Assembly (NCBI GenBank): GCA_040307715.1
Contig: JAWRJC010000026.1
Coordinates: 17,346-81,345 of the forward strand
Reading direction: 5' to 3'
DNA: 64,000 nt
DNA from: RUG13615 sp040307715
GTDB lineage: Bacteria > Bacillota > Clostridia > Peptostreptococcales > Anaerovoracaceae
Positions 55,473 to 63,551 of this stretch are shown here, in pieces. How positions within the stretch are numbered: position 1 is the stretch's first letter; each line of letters begins with the position of its first letter. The notes under the pieces were generated by a model. That model was not told the DNA's origin, made no database searches, and worked only from the letters and a program-made list of their open reading frames with translations. Both the position numbers and the translations under genes were made by a program.

Positions 55473-56386
55473 CAATTGTTTCCTCTCAGTTTTTCAAGCA
55501 CTTTGTCCGTCTGCCGCAGCAGGCCGAACTGCACTATATTCTTAATTATATCTGTATGGCGTCTGATTTCAAGAAGATCCAGACTGCCCGCCATATCCGC
55601 CAGACACGACAGGAGGATCCGCTCGGCATCATCATGTACCCGTTTGCTGAAATCTTCCTTTGTTTCGGCTGAAGAGTCGTACAGGAACCGCTCTTTGAAC
55701 GGATTGTAGCCGCCCGAGGCGATGTCCTCCGCCAGATCGTCCGCCGCATCGACCAGATAGATCCAGCGGCCCATCTGATACCCGAACTGCGCCAGTACGC
55801 GCTGCTCAGCCTGCAATGCGCGGCTGCCGGAGGCTTCCCCGCCGGCTGTCCGCACAGCGTTCTGCCCTTCCGTCAGAATGGCTTCCATGATCCTGCCGGT
55901 CGGGTCCGCCGCCTCGTCGCAGGACGCGCACTGCTGCGATTCCAGAGCGGTCTGTCTGGCAAGCTGTGCCGCAAGGACGCCGCCGAGATCCGGCCGCACC
56001 TGCTCGATCTGCCTTTTCGCGCCGCGCAGACAGCGCGCTGCGGCAGCTGCTTTGACGGAATGTTCATCCTGCCGGTCGTCTTCCATCTTGTAATACGCGA
56101 GCAACAGCATCACGTCGGCTGCAAAGTCCACAGCCGTCTCCCGCACCACCAGTTTTTCCTTTACCGGGTGCGCGAGGCAGCGCTCTTTGCTGAGGCTGTA
56201 GTCTTCCGGTTCGGTCAGTCCTGCCAGAAGCAGCGCGATGAAAGCCGCGTCAAACGTCAGCGCCATCCGGGGGATCTGGCCGTACCGTGCGCCGATGGAC
56301 TTGCAGACACCGCAATAATACGCATTGTAGCGCTCCCAGTCCTTCATCTTCAGTTCCGCTTTATCGCATGTGACATATCCAAACAT
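55472..56386 (-). CDS. DUF5685-family protein
   Basis: This 304-residue helical protein begins [20 protein letters not shown] and has [14 protein letters not shown], the conserved start of the DUF5685 family. Further cysteines occur in CLAHP and [23 protein letters not shown] and [10 protein letters not shown] recall helical acid-rich motifs of polyprenyl synthase-like folds, but no function is established. The ATG at 56386 has no ribosome site and lies about 7 bases after a perfect -10, so the mRNA is probably leaderless. It heads the six-gene operon. Confidence 0.85.
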   Translation of the reverse strand: MFGYVTCDKAELKMKDWERYNAYYCGVCKSIGARYGQIPRMALTFDAAFIALLLAGLTEPEDYSLSKERCLAHPVKEKLVVRETAVDFAADVMLLLAYYKMEDDRQDEHSVKAAAAARCLRGAKRQIEQVRPDLGGVLAAQLARQTALESQQCASCDEAADPTGRIMEAILTEGQNAVRTAGGEASGSRALQAEQRVLAQFGYQMGRWIYLVDAADDLAEDIASGGYNPFKERFLYDSSAETKEDFSKRVHDDAERILLSCLADMAGSLDLLEIRRHTDIIKNIVQFGLLRQTDKVLEKLRGNN

Positions 56387-56392
56387 ATCAGT

Positions 56393-56398
56393 ATTATA
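56393..56398 (-). promoter_or_regulatory. -10 element of the DUF5685 operon
   Basis: A perfect TATAAT ends 7 bases before the ATG, so transcription should begin at the start codon. The -35 region (CAAAGA or TCAAAG) is weak. Confidence 0.65.
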
Positions 56399-56469
56399 CA
56401 CTACAGAAGCGGGTCTTTGATACCGGAATCGCAGGCAGCCGGATTTCTGTTCCCGGAAGCGGATGCGGG

Positions 56470-56524
56470 TTGACTCACCGGCCGTTTGTTTGTATAATCG
56501 TATACAAATCTACAATTATACAAA
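56470..56524 (+). promoter_or_regulatory. Promoter and operators of the FCD-GntR gene
   Basis: TTGACT (56470-56475) lies 17 bases from TATAAT (56493-56498). A perfect inverted repeat TTTGTATA-N4-TATACAAA (56489-56508) covers the -10, and a third half-site TATACAAA lies at 56517-56524. FCD-type GntR proteins bind sites of the type TTGTATACAA. Confidence 0.8.
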
Positions 56525-56573
56525 TTCAGCGGCGCAGCATCCGATGCAGCGCCTTGTTCAGAAAGGAATCCCC

Positions 56574-57242
56574 GTGGCAGTCACCGTAAAAAGTCTTACC
56601 GGCATCAAACAGACCGCAGCTTCCCTCTCGGAAGACCTGGCCGCTCGTATCCGTGAAGATATCCTGAGCGGCAAACTCAAAGACCGGAGCAAGCTCACCG
56701 AGCAGACCATCTGCGACCAGTACAAAGTCAGCAGGACCCCCGTTCGTGAAGCGCTGTCCAAACTCGAGGTGGAAGGACTGGTGGAAAGCATCCCCAACCG
56801 CGGCGCCTTCGTCCGCGGGCTTTCACAGCAGGACATGGCAGACATCCTGACCATGCGCGAGATCTACGAGGTCCAGGCAGTGCGCTGGGCGGTCGAACGG
56901 ATCACCGATGAAGAAATGGATGAACTGGAGGAGAACTTTGAATTCATGGAGTTTTACACCATGAAGAACGATATTGAAAAAATGCTCAATATCAACCGCA
57001 GTTTCCATCAGATGATCTACCGCGCCTCACACAACCGCATGCTCGTGCAGTTGCTCTCCGCCTACCAGAACTATATCCGTCACGATACCGGCGCGCTCTC
57101 CCACACCGAGGACTATCTGCAGACTGTTCTGAGCGAGCACCGGCGGATCTTTCTGGCGATCCGTGAGCGCAACGAGGAGGAAGCCATAAGAGCAATGACC
57201 GATCACATGCATCACTCTGTCCTGCGGCACCGCGGAGAGTGA
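56574..57242 (+). CDS. FCD-domain GntR-family transcriptional regulator
   Basis: This 222-residue protein has an N-terminal winged helix (about 10-75) with LTEQTICDQYKVSRTPVREA and NRGAFVRGLS. The C-terminal FCD domain (about 80-215) has the metal-ligand pattern with Asp/His residues, including NRSFHQMIYRASHN and the final SEHRRIFLAI. GTG at 56574 is preferred as start because AAAGGAATCCCC precedes it. FCD regulators respond to organic acids, sugars acids or amino acids. It is monocistronic, and its own promoter carries matching operators. Confidence 0.9.
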   Translation: MAVTVKSLTGIKQTAASLSEDLAARIREDILSGKLKDRSKLTEQTICDQYKVSRTPVREALSKLEVEGLVESIPNRGAFVRGLSQQDMADILTMREIYEVQAVRWAVERITDEEMDELEENFEFMEFYTMKNDIEKMLNINRSFHQMIYRASHNRMLVQLLSAYQNYIRHDTGALSHTEDYLQTVLSEHRRIFLAIRERNEEEAIRAMTDHMHHSVLRHRGE

Positions 57243-57265
57243 TCCCGCAAAATCAAATAGCAGAC

Positions 57266-57297
57266 TAAAAAACCGGCTCCTCAGAGCCGGTTTTTTT
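57266..57297. terminator. Bidirectional intrinsic terminator
   Basis: The stem AAACCGGCTC/GAGCCGGTTT has a 4-base loop with A and T runs. It serves the GntR gene and the lipoprotein gene. Confidence 0.93.
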
Positions 57298-57317
57298 CGG
57301 TGTATGGCAGGCAGAGA

Positions 57318-57695
57318 CTATTCCGCCTTTTCCAAGGTGACAATGAAATCATCACCAAAATCAACAACCAGCTGGCCGCTGTCATTCAGTGCGCCGCTCA
57401 TATCGGAACCGGTAGCGTCAGTGATGCTGATGCCATCATCCGTGGCTTCCCACTTGCCTTCGCCGTCCGCTTCGCCGTTGGTGGTCGCAGCCAGCGTGCC
57501 GTCCTCGTTGATCACGAGTGTGAACTCAAGAGCAACATCTTCCGGTGCCATCTCAACACCGCCGTAGCTGATGTTAACAGCATTCCAGGTGCCGACATAG
57601 GGGCTCTCTTCCTTGCTGCCGCCACAGGATACCAGTGCCATGACCATCGTCATGAGCAGGCAGACGACGAGCAGTTTTGCTACGTTTTTCTTCAT
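57318..57695 (-). CDS. Small lipoprotein of unknown function
   Basis: This 125-residue protein has a lipoprotein signal peptide (KKNVAKLLVVCLLMTMVMA) with lipobox LVSC, so Cys24 should be lipidated. The mature part is acidic (many Asp and Glu) and looks like a small beta-barrel or lipocalin-like domain with YVGTWNAVNISYGG at its start. AAGGAGAAATCAATC precedes the ATG. Binding partner and function are unknown. Confidence 0.85.
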   Translation of the reverse strand: MKKNVAKLLVVCLLMTMVMALVSCGGSKEESPYVGTWNAVNISYGGVEMAPEDVALEFTLVINEDGTLAATTNGEADGEGKWEATDDGISITDATGSDMSGALNDSGQLVVDFGDDFIVTLEKAE

Positions 57696-57764
57696 GATTG
57701 ATTTCTCCTTACTTTGTTCTCGCAGCCATCCGCGCCGTGCGGCGGACGTCTTTGCACAAAAAAT

Positions 57765-57793
57765 ATTTTAAATATTTATGCACGGATTGTCAA
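57765..57793 (-). promoter_or_regulatory. Promoter of the lipoprotein gene
   Basis: A perfect TTGACA (57788-57793) lies 17 bases from TAAAAT (57765-57770). The leader is about 65 bases. Confidence 0.85.
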
Positions 57794-57808
57794 CCGACAC
57801 GAGGCAGC

Positions 57809-58522
57809 TCACAAGACCGCGAACACGATCGAAAGACACCAGTTCAGCGCCGGCGTCAGGATCTTCCCGCTCAGATCGAAGATGATGAACGCCGCCAGGA
57901 AGAAATAGCTGTTGCGGTAGACCGTGCTCCACCAGCTGTATCTTTGCAGTCCGAAGATCTCCGTGATCAGATTGAATCCGTCCAGCGGCGGGATCGGCAT
58001 CAGGTTGAAGATCATCAGGACCAGATTGATCACGATCACATCCAGCACAATCGTGAAGACCGCGCCGGTCATCCCTGTCTGCGCATATCCCAGTGTCATA
58101 TAGATGATCTTGAGGATCCCTGTGAAGATCACGGCAATGAGCAGATTCATCGTGACCCCCGCTAAAGAGACGAGGATATTGTCTCTTCTGGGGTGCTTGA
58201 AGTTGCGTTCATCCACCGGAACAGGAATGCCCCAGCCAAAGCCCAGGATCAGGAGCGACACAAAGCCGACGATGTCGATGTGCGCGGCGGGATTGATCGT
58301 CACCCGTCCCTGGCGGTCCGCCGTCTCATCGCCGAGTTTTTTGGCGACCCAGGCGTGCGCGAATTCATGAAAAGAAAGCCCCACGATGATCCCGGGCAGG
58401 ATATAGACCTTCTGCATGACCCAGTCCATCGGTGACGCGTAACTGTGCATCCCCTGCCGGAACGCCAGCGTGACCATCAGTGCGAGCATCATGATCACCA
58501 TGGGGTTAAACCGTTGTCTCAT
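57809..58522 (-). CDS. Site-2 protease family (M50) membrane metallopeptidase
   Basis: This 237-residue polytopic protein has the zinc motif [13 protein letters not shown] in the second helix and the third ligand in [14 protein letters not shown]. It matches the small M50 peptidases without PDZ domains (YwhC-like). The substrate is unknown. The ATG overlaps the recR stop as ATGA, so it is coupled to the dnaX-ybaB-recR unit. Confidence 0.92.
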   Translation of the reverse strand: MRQRFNPMVIMMLALMVTLAFRQGMHSYASPMDWVMQKVYILPGIIVGLSFHEFAHAWVAKKLGDETADRQGRVTINPAAHIDIVGFVSLLILGFGWGIPVPVDERNFKHPRRDNILVSLAGVTMNLLIAVIFTGILKIIYMTLGYAQTGMTGAVFTIVLDVIVINLVLMIFNLMPIPPLDGFNLITEIFGLQRYSWWSTVYRNSYFFLAAFIIFDLSGKILTPALNWCLSIVFAVL

Positions 58523-59118
58523 AACTGTCTGCGCCCCTCCATAGCGATCAGCAGCGTATCCTCATCGGTATACTCAAGGTCGCCGCCCACCGGGATACCG
58601 TGCGCGATGCGCGTAACTTTGATACCGGTCGGCTTGATGAGGCGCGCAATGTACATCGCGGTCGCTTCTCCTTCGATATTGGGATTGGTCGCGATGATGA
58701 CCTCATTTACCGTACTGTCCTGCAGCCGGATAATGAGTTCTTTCAGATTGATATCCTCCGGTCCGATACCGTCCATCGGAGAGATCACACCGTGCAGGAC
58801 GTGATAAAGCCCGTGGTATTCGCGGATCCGCTCCATGGCGTACACATCCCGTGCGTTCTCGACCACGCAAATGACATTCCTGTCGCGGGACGGATCCTGA
58901 CAGATCGCACACGGATCGCGGTCGGTCAGATTGCCGCAGCAGGAACAGTACCGCATTTCCCGTTTGGCGGTCGTCATGGCAGCCGCAAGAGAATCCACTT
59001 CCGCCTCATCGAGAGACAGGATGTGGAAAGCCAGCCGCTGCGCGGTTTTGCCGCCGATCCCGGGGAGTTTGGACAGTTCGCCGATGAGTCTTGTCAGTGG
59101 TTTGGCGTACCCTTTCAT
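58519..59118 (-). CDS. recR: Recombination protein RecR
   Basis: This 199-residue protein acts with RecO and RecF in loading RecA. It has the N-terminal helix-hairpin-helix [17 protein letters not shown], a zinc finger [16 protein letters not shown], and a Toprim domain with [15 protein letters not shown] and [14 protein letters not shown]. Length and motifs are standard. It lies 21 bases after ybaB. Confidence 0.97.
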   Translation of the reverse strand: MKGYAKPLTRLIGELSKLPGIGGKTAQRLAFHILSLDEAEVDSLAAAMTTAKREMRYCSCCGNLTDRDPCAICQDPSRDRNVICVVENARDVYAMERIREYHGLYHVLHGVISPMDGIGPEDINLKELIIRLQDSTVNEVIIATNPNIEGEATAMYIARLIKPTGIKVTRIAHGIPVGGDLEYTDEDTLLIAMEGRRQL

Positions 59119-59139
59119 CCCAACGCTGCTCCGTTCCGT

Positions 59140-59499
59140 TTACAGGATCCCCGCGGGCAGTCCGAGGCTGCCGGTCAGTTTGTTCATCTCGTTGTTGGAG
59201 ATCTCCTCCATCTGACGCAGCGCTTCGTTGACTGCCGTCAGGATCAGATCCTGCAGCATTTCGATATCGTCCGGATCGACGACTTCCGGCTGCAGATTGA
59301 TCTCCAGCACTTCCTTCTTGCCGTTGACCTTGACGCTGACTGCGCCGCCTCCGGAAGAAGCCGTCGTTTCCATCTCATTGATCTCTTCCTGCAGCGCTTC
59401 CATCTTGGCCTGCATCGCCTGCATAGCCTGGACCTGCTTCTGCATGTTGCCGCCGCCCTGCGGACGGGGCTTTCTTCCGGCTCTCATTCCTTTGCCCAT
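59140..59499 (-). CDS. YbaB/EbfC nucleoid-associated protein
   Basis: This 119-residue protein has a Gly/Arg-rich N-terminus of about 20 residues, a Met/Gln-rich coiled coil (QKQVQAMQAMQAKMEALQEE), and the conserved VKVNGKKEVLEINLQPEVVD strand region. It binds DNA as a dimer in the family. It is 11 bases after dnaX, the usual arrangement. Confidence 0.94.
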   Translation of the reverse strand: MGKGMRAGRKPRPQGGGNMQKQVQAMQAMQAKMEALQEEINEMETTASSGGGAVSVKVNGKKEVLEINLQPEVVDPDDIEMLQDLILTAVNEALRQMEEISNNEMNKLTGSLGLPAGIL

Positions 59500-59510
59500 T
59501 GTATCCTCCT

Positions 59511-61208
59511 CTATTCCAGTTTGATATCGATCCCTAAAATATCCGATGCCTGACTGCGCAGCAGTTCCGCCTGATCAGGCTGTTCCTGCACCGGCTGTTC
59601 ATACGGCGCCGGTGACTGGACCGGCTCCGGTTCGGGCTGTGCCTGCGGTGCCGGGCCGGCATCTTCTTCTCCGACCGGGAGCAGCAGCGTCATCCGGCCG
59701 ACGACTTCCGACAGAAGCGCCGACAGCGCATTGCGGTTTTCCTCCATGTACTGTCTGGCAGCGCCGCGGACACTGACGCGGAACACGTTGTCCTCCAGGG
59801 ACTGCGGGACCGCTCTGCCGCGGATGAAGAAGAACTGTGCGCCGATCTGCCGTTCTCCTTTATCGAGGAATCGCTCCCAGATATCCGTAAGATCAGGAGC
59901 GGGCGGCGCAGGCATACGTTCCGGTGCCTGTTGTACCGGCTGAGACGGGACAGGCTGCTGCACCTGCTCCACCGGCATTTCCTGCGGCATTGCGGGAGCC
60001 GGCATTTCCTGTGCGGCCGGCTGCTCGTGCAGCTCGCGCCGGATCTGCGGGATCTGAGCGGCAGCCAGTTCTTCGAACTGCTGCGGTGTATACGTCACGC
60101 GGCGCATCTCCTCATCAAAGGCATCGCCTGCGGCCAGTTTGACCAGGACCATTTCCAGCAGCACACGCGGCTGCGTGGAGCGGCGGGCATCGTAGAGGAC
60201 CTGCGACAGTTCGCGGATCGCACCGGTGATCGCGCCGATCTCCAGCCGGTCCGCCTGCATGCGTACCCGTTCCACATTCTCCAGCGACATGGAGACCGTA
60301 CCCGCCGGGTCTTCCAGGAACTTGACCAGCAGCAGATCGCGGTAATGGCTCATCCATCCCTGAATGATCTGCCGGGCGTCCCTGCCCTTGCGGAGCATAT
60401 CTTCGATCATGAGGAGACCGTCCGCAACGTGCCGCTGCATGACGGCATCCGTCAGCGCGATGAAATCTTCCTCCCCGACCGTTCCGATCGCGTCGAGCAC
60501 GTCTTCCCGGCTGACCGTGCCGGTCCTGCCGGAGATGCACTGCTCAAGGATGCTCAGACCGTCGCGGACCGATCCGTCCGCCGCCTGCGCGATCAGACCG
60601 AGACCGCTTTCATCGACCGTGAGCCCCCTGTCTTCGCAGATCGCGGCGAGGCGCGCTTTGAGCGCCCGCTCGGATACCCGCCGGAAATCCATCCTGACGC
60701 AGCGCGACAGGATCGTGGCCGGCAGTTTCTCGGGCTCTGTGGTGCACAGGATGAACATGACGTTTTCCGGCGGCTCTTCCAGCGTCTTCAGGAGGGCGTT
60801 GTACGCGCTCGCGGAAAGCATATGGACTTCATCCATGATATAGACTTTTTTCCGTCCGACGACCGGCGGATAGTTGACACTCTCCCGCAGTTCGCGGATA
60901 TTGTCGACACCGTTGTTCGACGCCGCGTCGATCTCGATGAGATCCATGAACGACCCTTCCTGAATGGAACGGCAGTTCGCGCAGCAGCCGCAGGGTCTTC
61001 CTCCTTCCGGGCTGCCCGTGCAGTTGACCGCCTTTGCCAGCAGCCGCGCGATCGTGGTCTTGCCTGTCCCGCGCGTTCCGCAGAACAGATACGCGTGGCT
61101 GACCTGATCGGCTGCGACCTGGTTCTGCAGGATCCGGATGACGTGTTCCTGCCCCAGGACCTCTTCAAAGACCTCCGGTCTGTATGAACGGTATAGTGCT
61201 TTATACAT
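59511..61208 (-). CDS. dnaX: DNA polymerase III subunit gamma/tau
   Basis: This 565-residue clamp-loader ATPase begins MYKALYRSYRPEVFEEVLGQ. It has Walker A GTRGTGKTT, a four-cysteine zinc module around CGCCANC (about 64-79), Walker B YIMDEVHML, and the SRC motif TILSRC. The C-terminal 200 residues include a Pro/Gln-rich linker (about 385-430) and a polymerase-binding domain. GGAAGGAAG precedes the ATG. No frameshift site was looked for beyond inspection; none stood out. Confidence 0.96.
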   Translation of the reverse strand: MYKALYRSYRPEVFEEVLGQEHVIRILQNQVAADQVSHAYLFCGTRGTGKTTIARLLAKAVNCTGSPEGGRPCGCCANCRSIQEGSFMDLIEIDAASNNGVDNIRELRESVNYPPVVGRKKVYIMDEVHMLSASAYNALLKTLEEPPENVMFILCTTEPEKLPATILSRCVRMDFRRVSERALKARLAAICEDRGLTVDESGLGLIAQAADGSVRDGLSILEQCISGRTGTVSREDVLDAIGTVGEEDFIALTDAVMQRHVADGLLMIEDMLRKGRDARQIIQGWMSHYRDLLLVKFLEDPAGTVSMSLENVERVRMQADRLEIGAITGAIRELSQVLYDARRSTQPRVLLEMVLVKLAAGDAFDEEMRRVTYTPQQFEELAAAQIPQIRRELHEQPAAQEMPAPAMPQEMPVEQVQQPVPSQPVQQAPERMPAPPAPDLTDIWERFLDKGERQIGAQFFFIRGRAVPQSLEDNVFRVSVRGAARQYMEENRNALSALLSEVVGRMTLLLPVGEEDAGPAPQAQPEPEPVQSPAPYEQPVQEQPDQAELLRSQASDILGIDIKLE

Positions 61209-61259
61209 GAGAATCGCTTCCTTCCTGCCGGTCCTTTCAACGACCGGCGGGTGTCAATA

Positions 61260-61421
61260 TAAGGACCGCCCTTTGACGACCCCGCTGCCCAAAGCCCAGA
61301 CTGATCTGCGGCACATAAGAACCTCTGCTTATTGCTGCTTCCTTCCGGACCTGACAAGGTTCACAGCGTCTTATTGCGCAGGGCCCGGGCAAAGCCGGCG
61401 GAGCCGTCAAAAGGCGGTCCC
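61260..61421 (-). ncRNA. ffs: Signal recognition particle RNA
   Basis: The RNA is read on the minus strand between ligA and dnaX. The universally conserved domain IV motif GGTCCGGAAGGAAGCAGCA lies at 61333-61351, with the asymmetric loop and GGAA tetraloop of the Ffh-binding site. The two ends are complementary over about 16 bases (61405-61420 with 61263-61278), closing one long rod of about 160 bases. This is longer than the 113-base E. coli 4.5S RNA and shorter than the 270-base Bacillus RNA; no clear Alu domain is seen. The ends are inferred from pairing. Confidence 0.93.
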
Positions 61422-61427
61422 TTCTGA

Positions 61428-61456
61428 CAGATATCTGCCGTACTATCTTATATCAA
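61428..61456 (-). promoter_or_regulatory. Possible SRP RNA promoter
   Basis: TTGATA (61451-61456) lies 17 bases from TATCTG (61428-61433), placing the start of transcription near 61421. It overlaps the end of ligA. The -10 is weak. Confidence 0.5.
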
Positions 61457-63507
61457 TGAGGGCCGAATTGCAACCGGTAATCCTCTTCCGACAGGATCGG
61501 GATCCCGAGATCCTTCGCTTTTTTGTTCTTGCCCGACGTCGACTGGATGTCATTGTTGATCAGGTACGACGTCTTCGCGCTCACGGAGCCGGCGACTTTG
61601 CCGCCGCGCCGCTCGATCTCGTTCTTCAGTTCGTCGCGGTTGGCGTAGCCGTTCAGACTGCCCGTGATGACGAAGGTCAGACCGGCAAGGTCCTGTACGT
61701 CCGCTGTCTCGGGCTGTTCGATGGTGAGTTCCGCAAGAAGCTCATCGAGGTCCGCGTTGTGTTTTTTCTGGGCTTCGCTCATTGCCTCCTCAGAGAGCCC
61801 TGTACCAAAATACGTCGTAAACGCCTCAGCCAGCACCTCGCCGACACCGTCGATCGTCATCAGATCTTCTTTTGTCAGCGCGCGCACCGCTGCCATATCA
61901 CCGCCCGCGTACGCAGCGATCACTTTCGCATTCGCGCTGCCGATCCCGGGGATGCCGAGCGCGTACAGAAGCCGCGCAGCCGTCGTATGGCGCGCCGTAT
62001 CCGCTGCCTTCAGCATGTTCTCAAACGACTTTTCGCCAAAGCCCTCTGTCTCGACAATGATATCTCTGTGCGGGGCGAGCCGGAAGAAATCCGCGAACAC
62101 ATGCAGCACGCCGAGATCGATCAGTTTTTCCACTGTCGCGTCGCTCATACCGTCGATGTCCAGCGCGTCACGTGAGGCGAACAGCGCGAAGGCGCTGATC
62201 TGCCTTGCCGGACAGGCCGCATTGGTGCAATAGAGCGTTTCGACGGTCCCCTCCGCGTGGACTTCCGTCGCGGCGCCGCACACCGGACAGGTCTCCGGGA
62301 GCGGTGCTCCGCCGCTGCATGTCAGGTTCTCCGCGATCTGCGGAATGATCATGTTCGCTTTATAGACGAGGATCCTATCTCCGATACCAAGTTTCAGGTC
62401 TTTCAGAATGCTGACGTTGTGGACGCTCGCGCGGCTGACCGTCGTCCCCTCGAGTTCGACCGGGTCGAAGACCGCGATGGGATTGATGAGCCCAGTGCGT
62501 GACGGGCTCCAGTGGATCTCCCGCAGGACCGTCTCGGCCGTCTCATCCTGCCACTTGAACGCGATGCTGTCACGCGGGAACTTGGTGGTCGTCCCCAGCG
62601 ACTTCCCGTAGGCGATATCGTTATAGGTGACGACCAGCCCGTCGGACGGGTAATCTTCCCCTTCGATCTTCTGCGAGAACCACTGCACCGCATCCGGCAC
62701 CTCTTCGCCGGTCACTTTCTTATACTCCACGACTTCAAATCCCTGTGCCCGCAGGAATTCAAACTGCCCGCTGCGCGTTTCGCCGGGCCCTTTGACGAGT
62801 GCAAATGCAATGAAACGCACCCCCCGCTCCGCAGTGATCCGGCTGTTGAGCTGCCGCACCGAACCGCTGCACAGATTGCGCGGATTTTTATACTTGGCTT
62901 CTGCTTCCGGGATCGTCTCATTGATCTTCTCAAACCCGCTGTAGGTGATGATGGCCTCGCCGCGGAGGATGAGTTCCTCTTCGTACGGGATCCTGAGCGG
63001 CACGTTCGCGAAGACCTTCGCGTTTGGTGTGATGACCTCCCCGATCTCCCCGTTGCCGCGGGTGACCGCTTTGAAAAGCTGTCCGCCCCGGTAGGTGAGA
63101 ACAACGGTCAGTCCGTCCAGTTTCCAGGAGATCAGGCTCTCGTGCGTCCCCACGAATGCCTCAAGTTCCTCGACACTCTTGGTCTTGTCCAGGCTGAGCA
63201 TCCGGCTCTCATGACGTTCTTTGGGAAGTTCTGTCATGACCTCGTACCCGACCCGCTGTGTCGGACTGCCGGCGAGAATGACACCGGTCTGCTGCTCCAG
63301 CGCAGCCAGCTCGTCATACAGGGCGTCGTACTCGAAGTTGGACATGATCTCACGCCCCTCCGCATAGTACGCCCGCGCCGCCTCATCCAGTATTTTCACG
63401 AGTTCCTTCATGCGGGACAGCGCAGCCGCGTCCGGCATTTCAGCCGGTGCCGCTGCATCTGCCTGATCAAACATCCCGATCTGCAGTTGTTCATCTTTCA
63501 TTGCCAT
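61453..63507 (-). CDS. ligA: NAD-dependent DNA ligase
   Basis: This 684-residue ligase has an adenylation domain with the active Lys in SWKLDGLTVVLTY, an OB domain, a zinc finger with CPVCGA and CTNAACP, HhH repeats (about 480-590) and a C-terminal BRCT domain (GLTFVITGSLNGYANRDELK). Several core motifs differ from textbook LigA: KLDG for KIDG, and TRGNGEIGEVIT for TRGDGxTGEDVT. A 30-residue N-terminal extension precedes domain Ia. GAGGAATACG precedes the ATG at 63507. It lies 44 bases after pcrA. Confidence 0.94.
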   Translation of the reverse strand: MAMKDEQLQIGMFDQADAAAPAEMPDAAALSRMKELVKILDEAARAYYAEGREIMSNFEYDALYDELAALEQQTGVILAGSPTQRVGYEVMTELPKERHESRMLSLDKTKSVEELEAFVGTHESLISWKLDGLTVVLTYRGGQLFKAVTRGNGEIGEVITPNAKVFANVPLRIPYEEELILRGEAIITYSGFEKINETIPEAEAKYKNPRNLCSGSVRQLNSRITAERGVRFIAFALVKGPGETRSGQFEFLRAQGFEVVEYKKVTGEEVPDAVQWFSQKIEGEDYPSDGLVVTYNDIAYGKSLGTTTKFPRDSIAFKWQDETAETVLREIHWSPSRTGLINPIAVFDPVELEGTTVSRASVHNVSILKDLKLGIGDRILVYKANMIIPQIAENLTCSGGAPLPETCPVCGAATEVHAEGTVETLYCTNAACPARQISAFALFASRDALDIDGMSDATVEKLIDLGVLHVFADFFRLAPHRDIIVETEGFGEKSFENMLKAADTARHTTAARLLYALGIPGIGSANAKVIAAYAGGDMAAVRALTKEDLMTIDGVGEVLAEAFTTYFGTGLSEEAMSEAQKKHNADLDELLAELTIEQPETADVQDLAGLTFVITGSLNGYANRDELKNEIERRGGKVAGSVSAKTSYLINNDIQSTSGKNKKAKDLGIPILSEEDYRLQFGPH

Positions 63508-63551
63508 CGTATTCCTCTTTCCGGGCAAAACCGAAACAACAAAGATAACGA

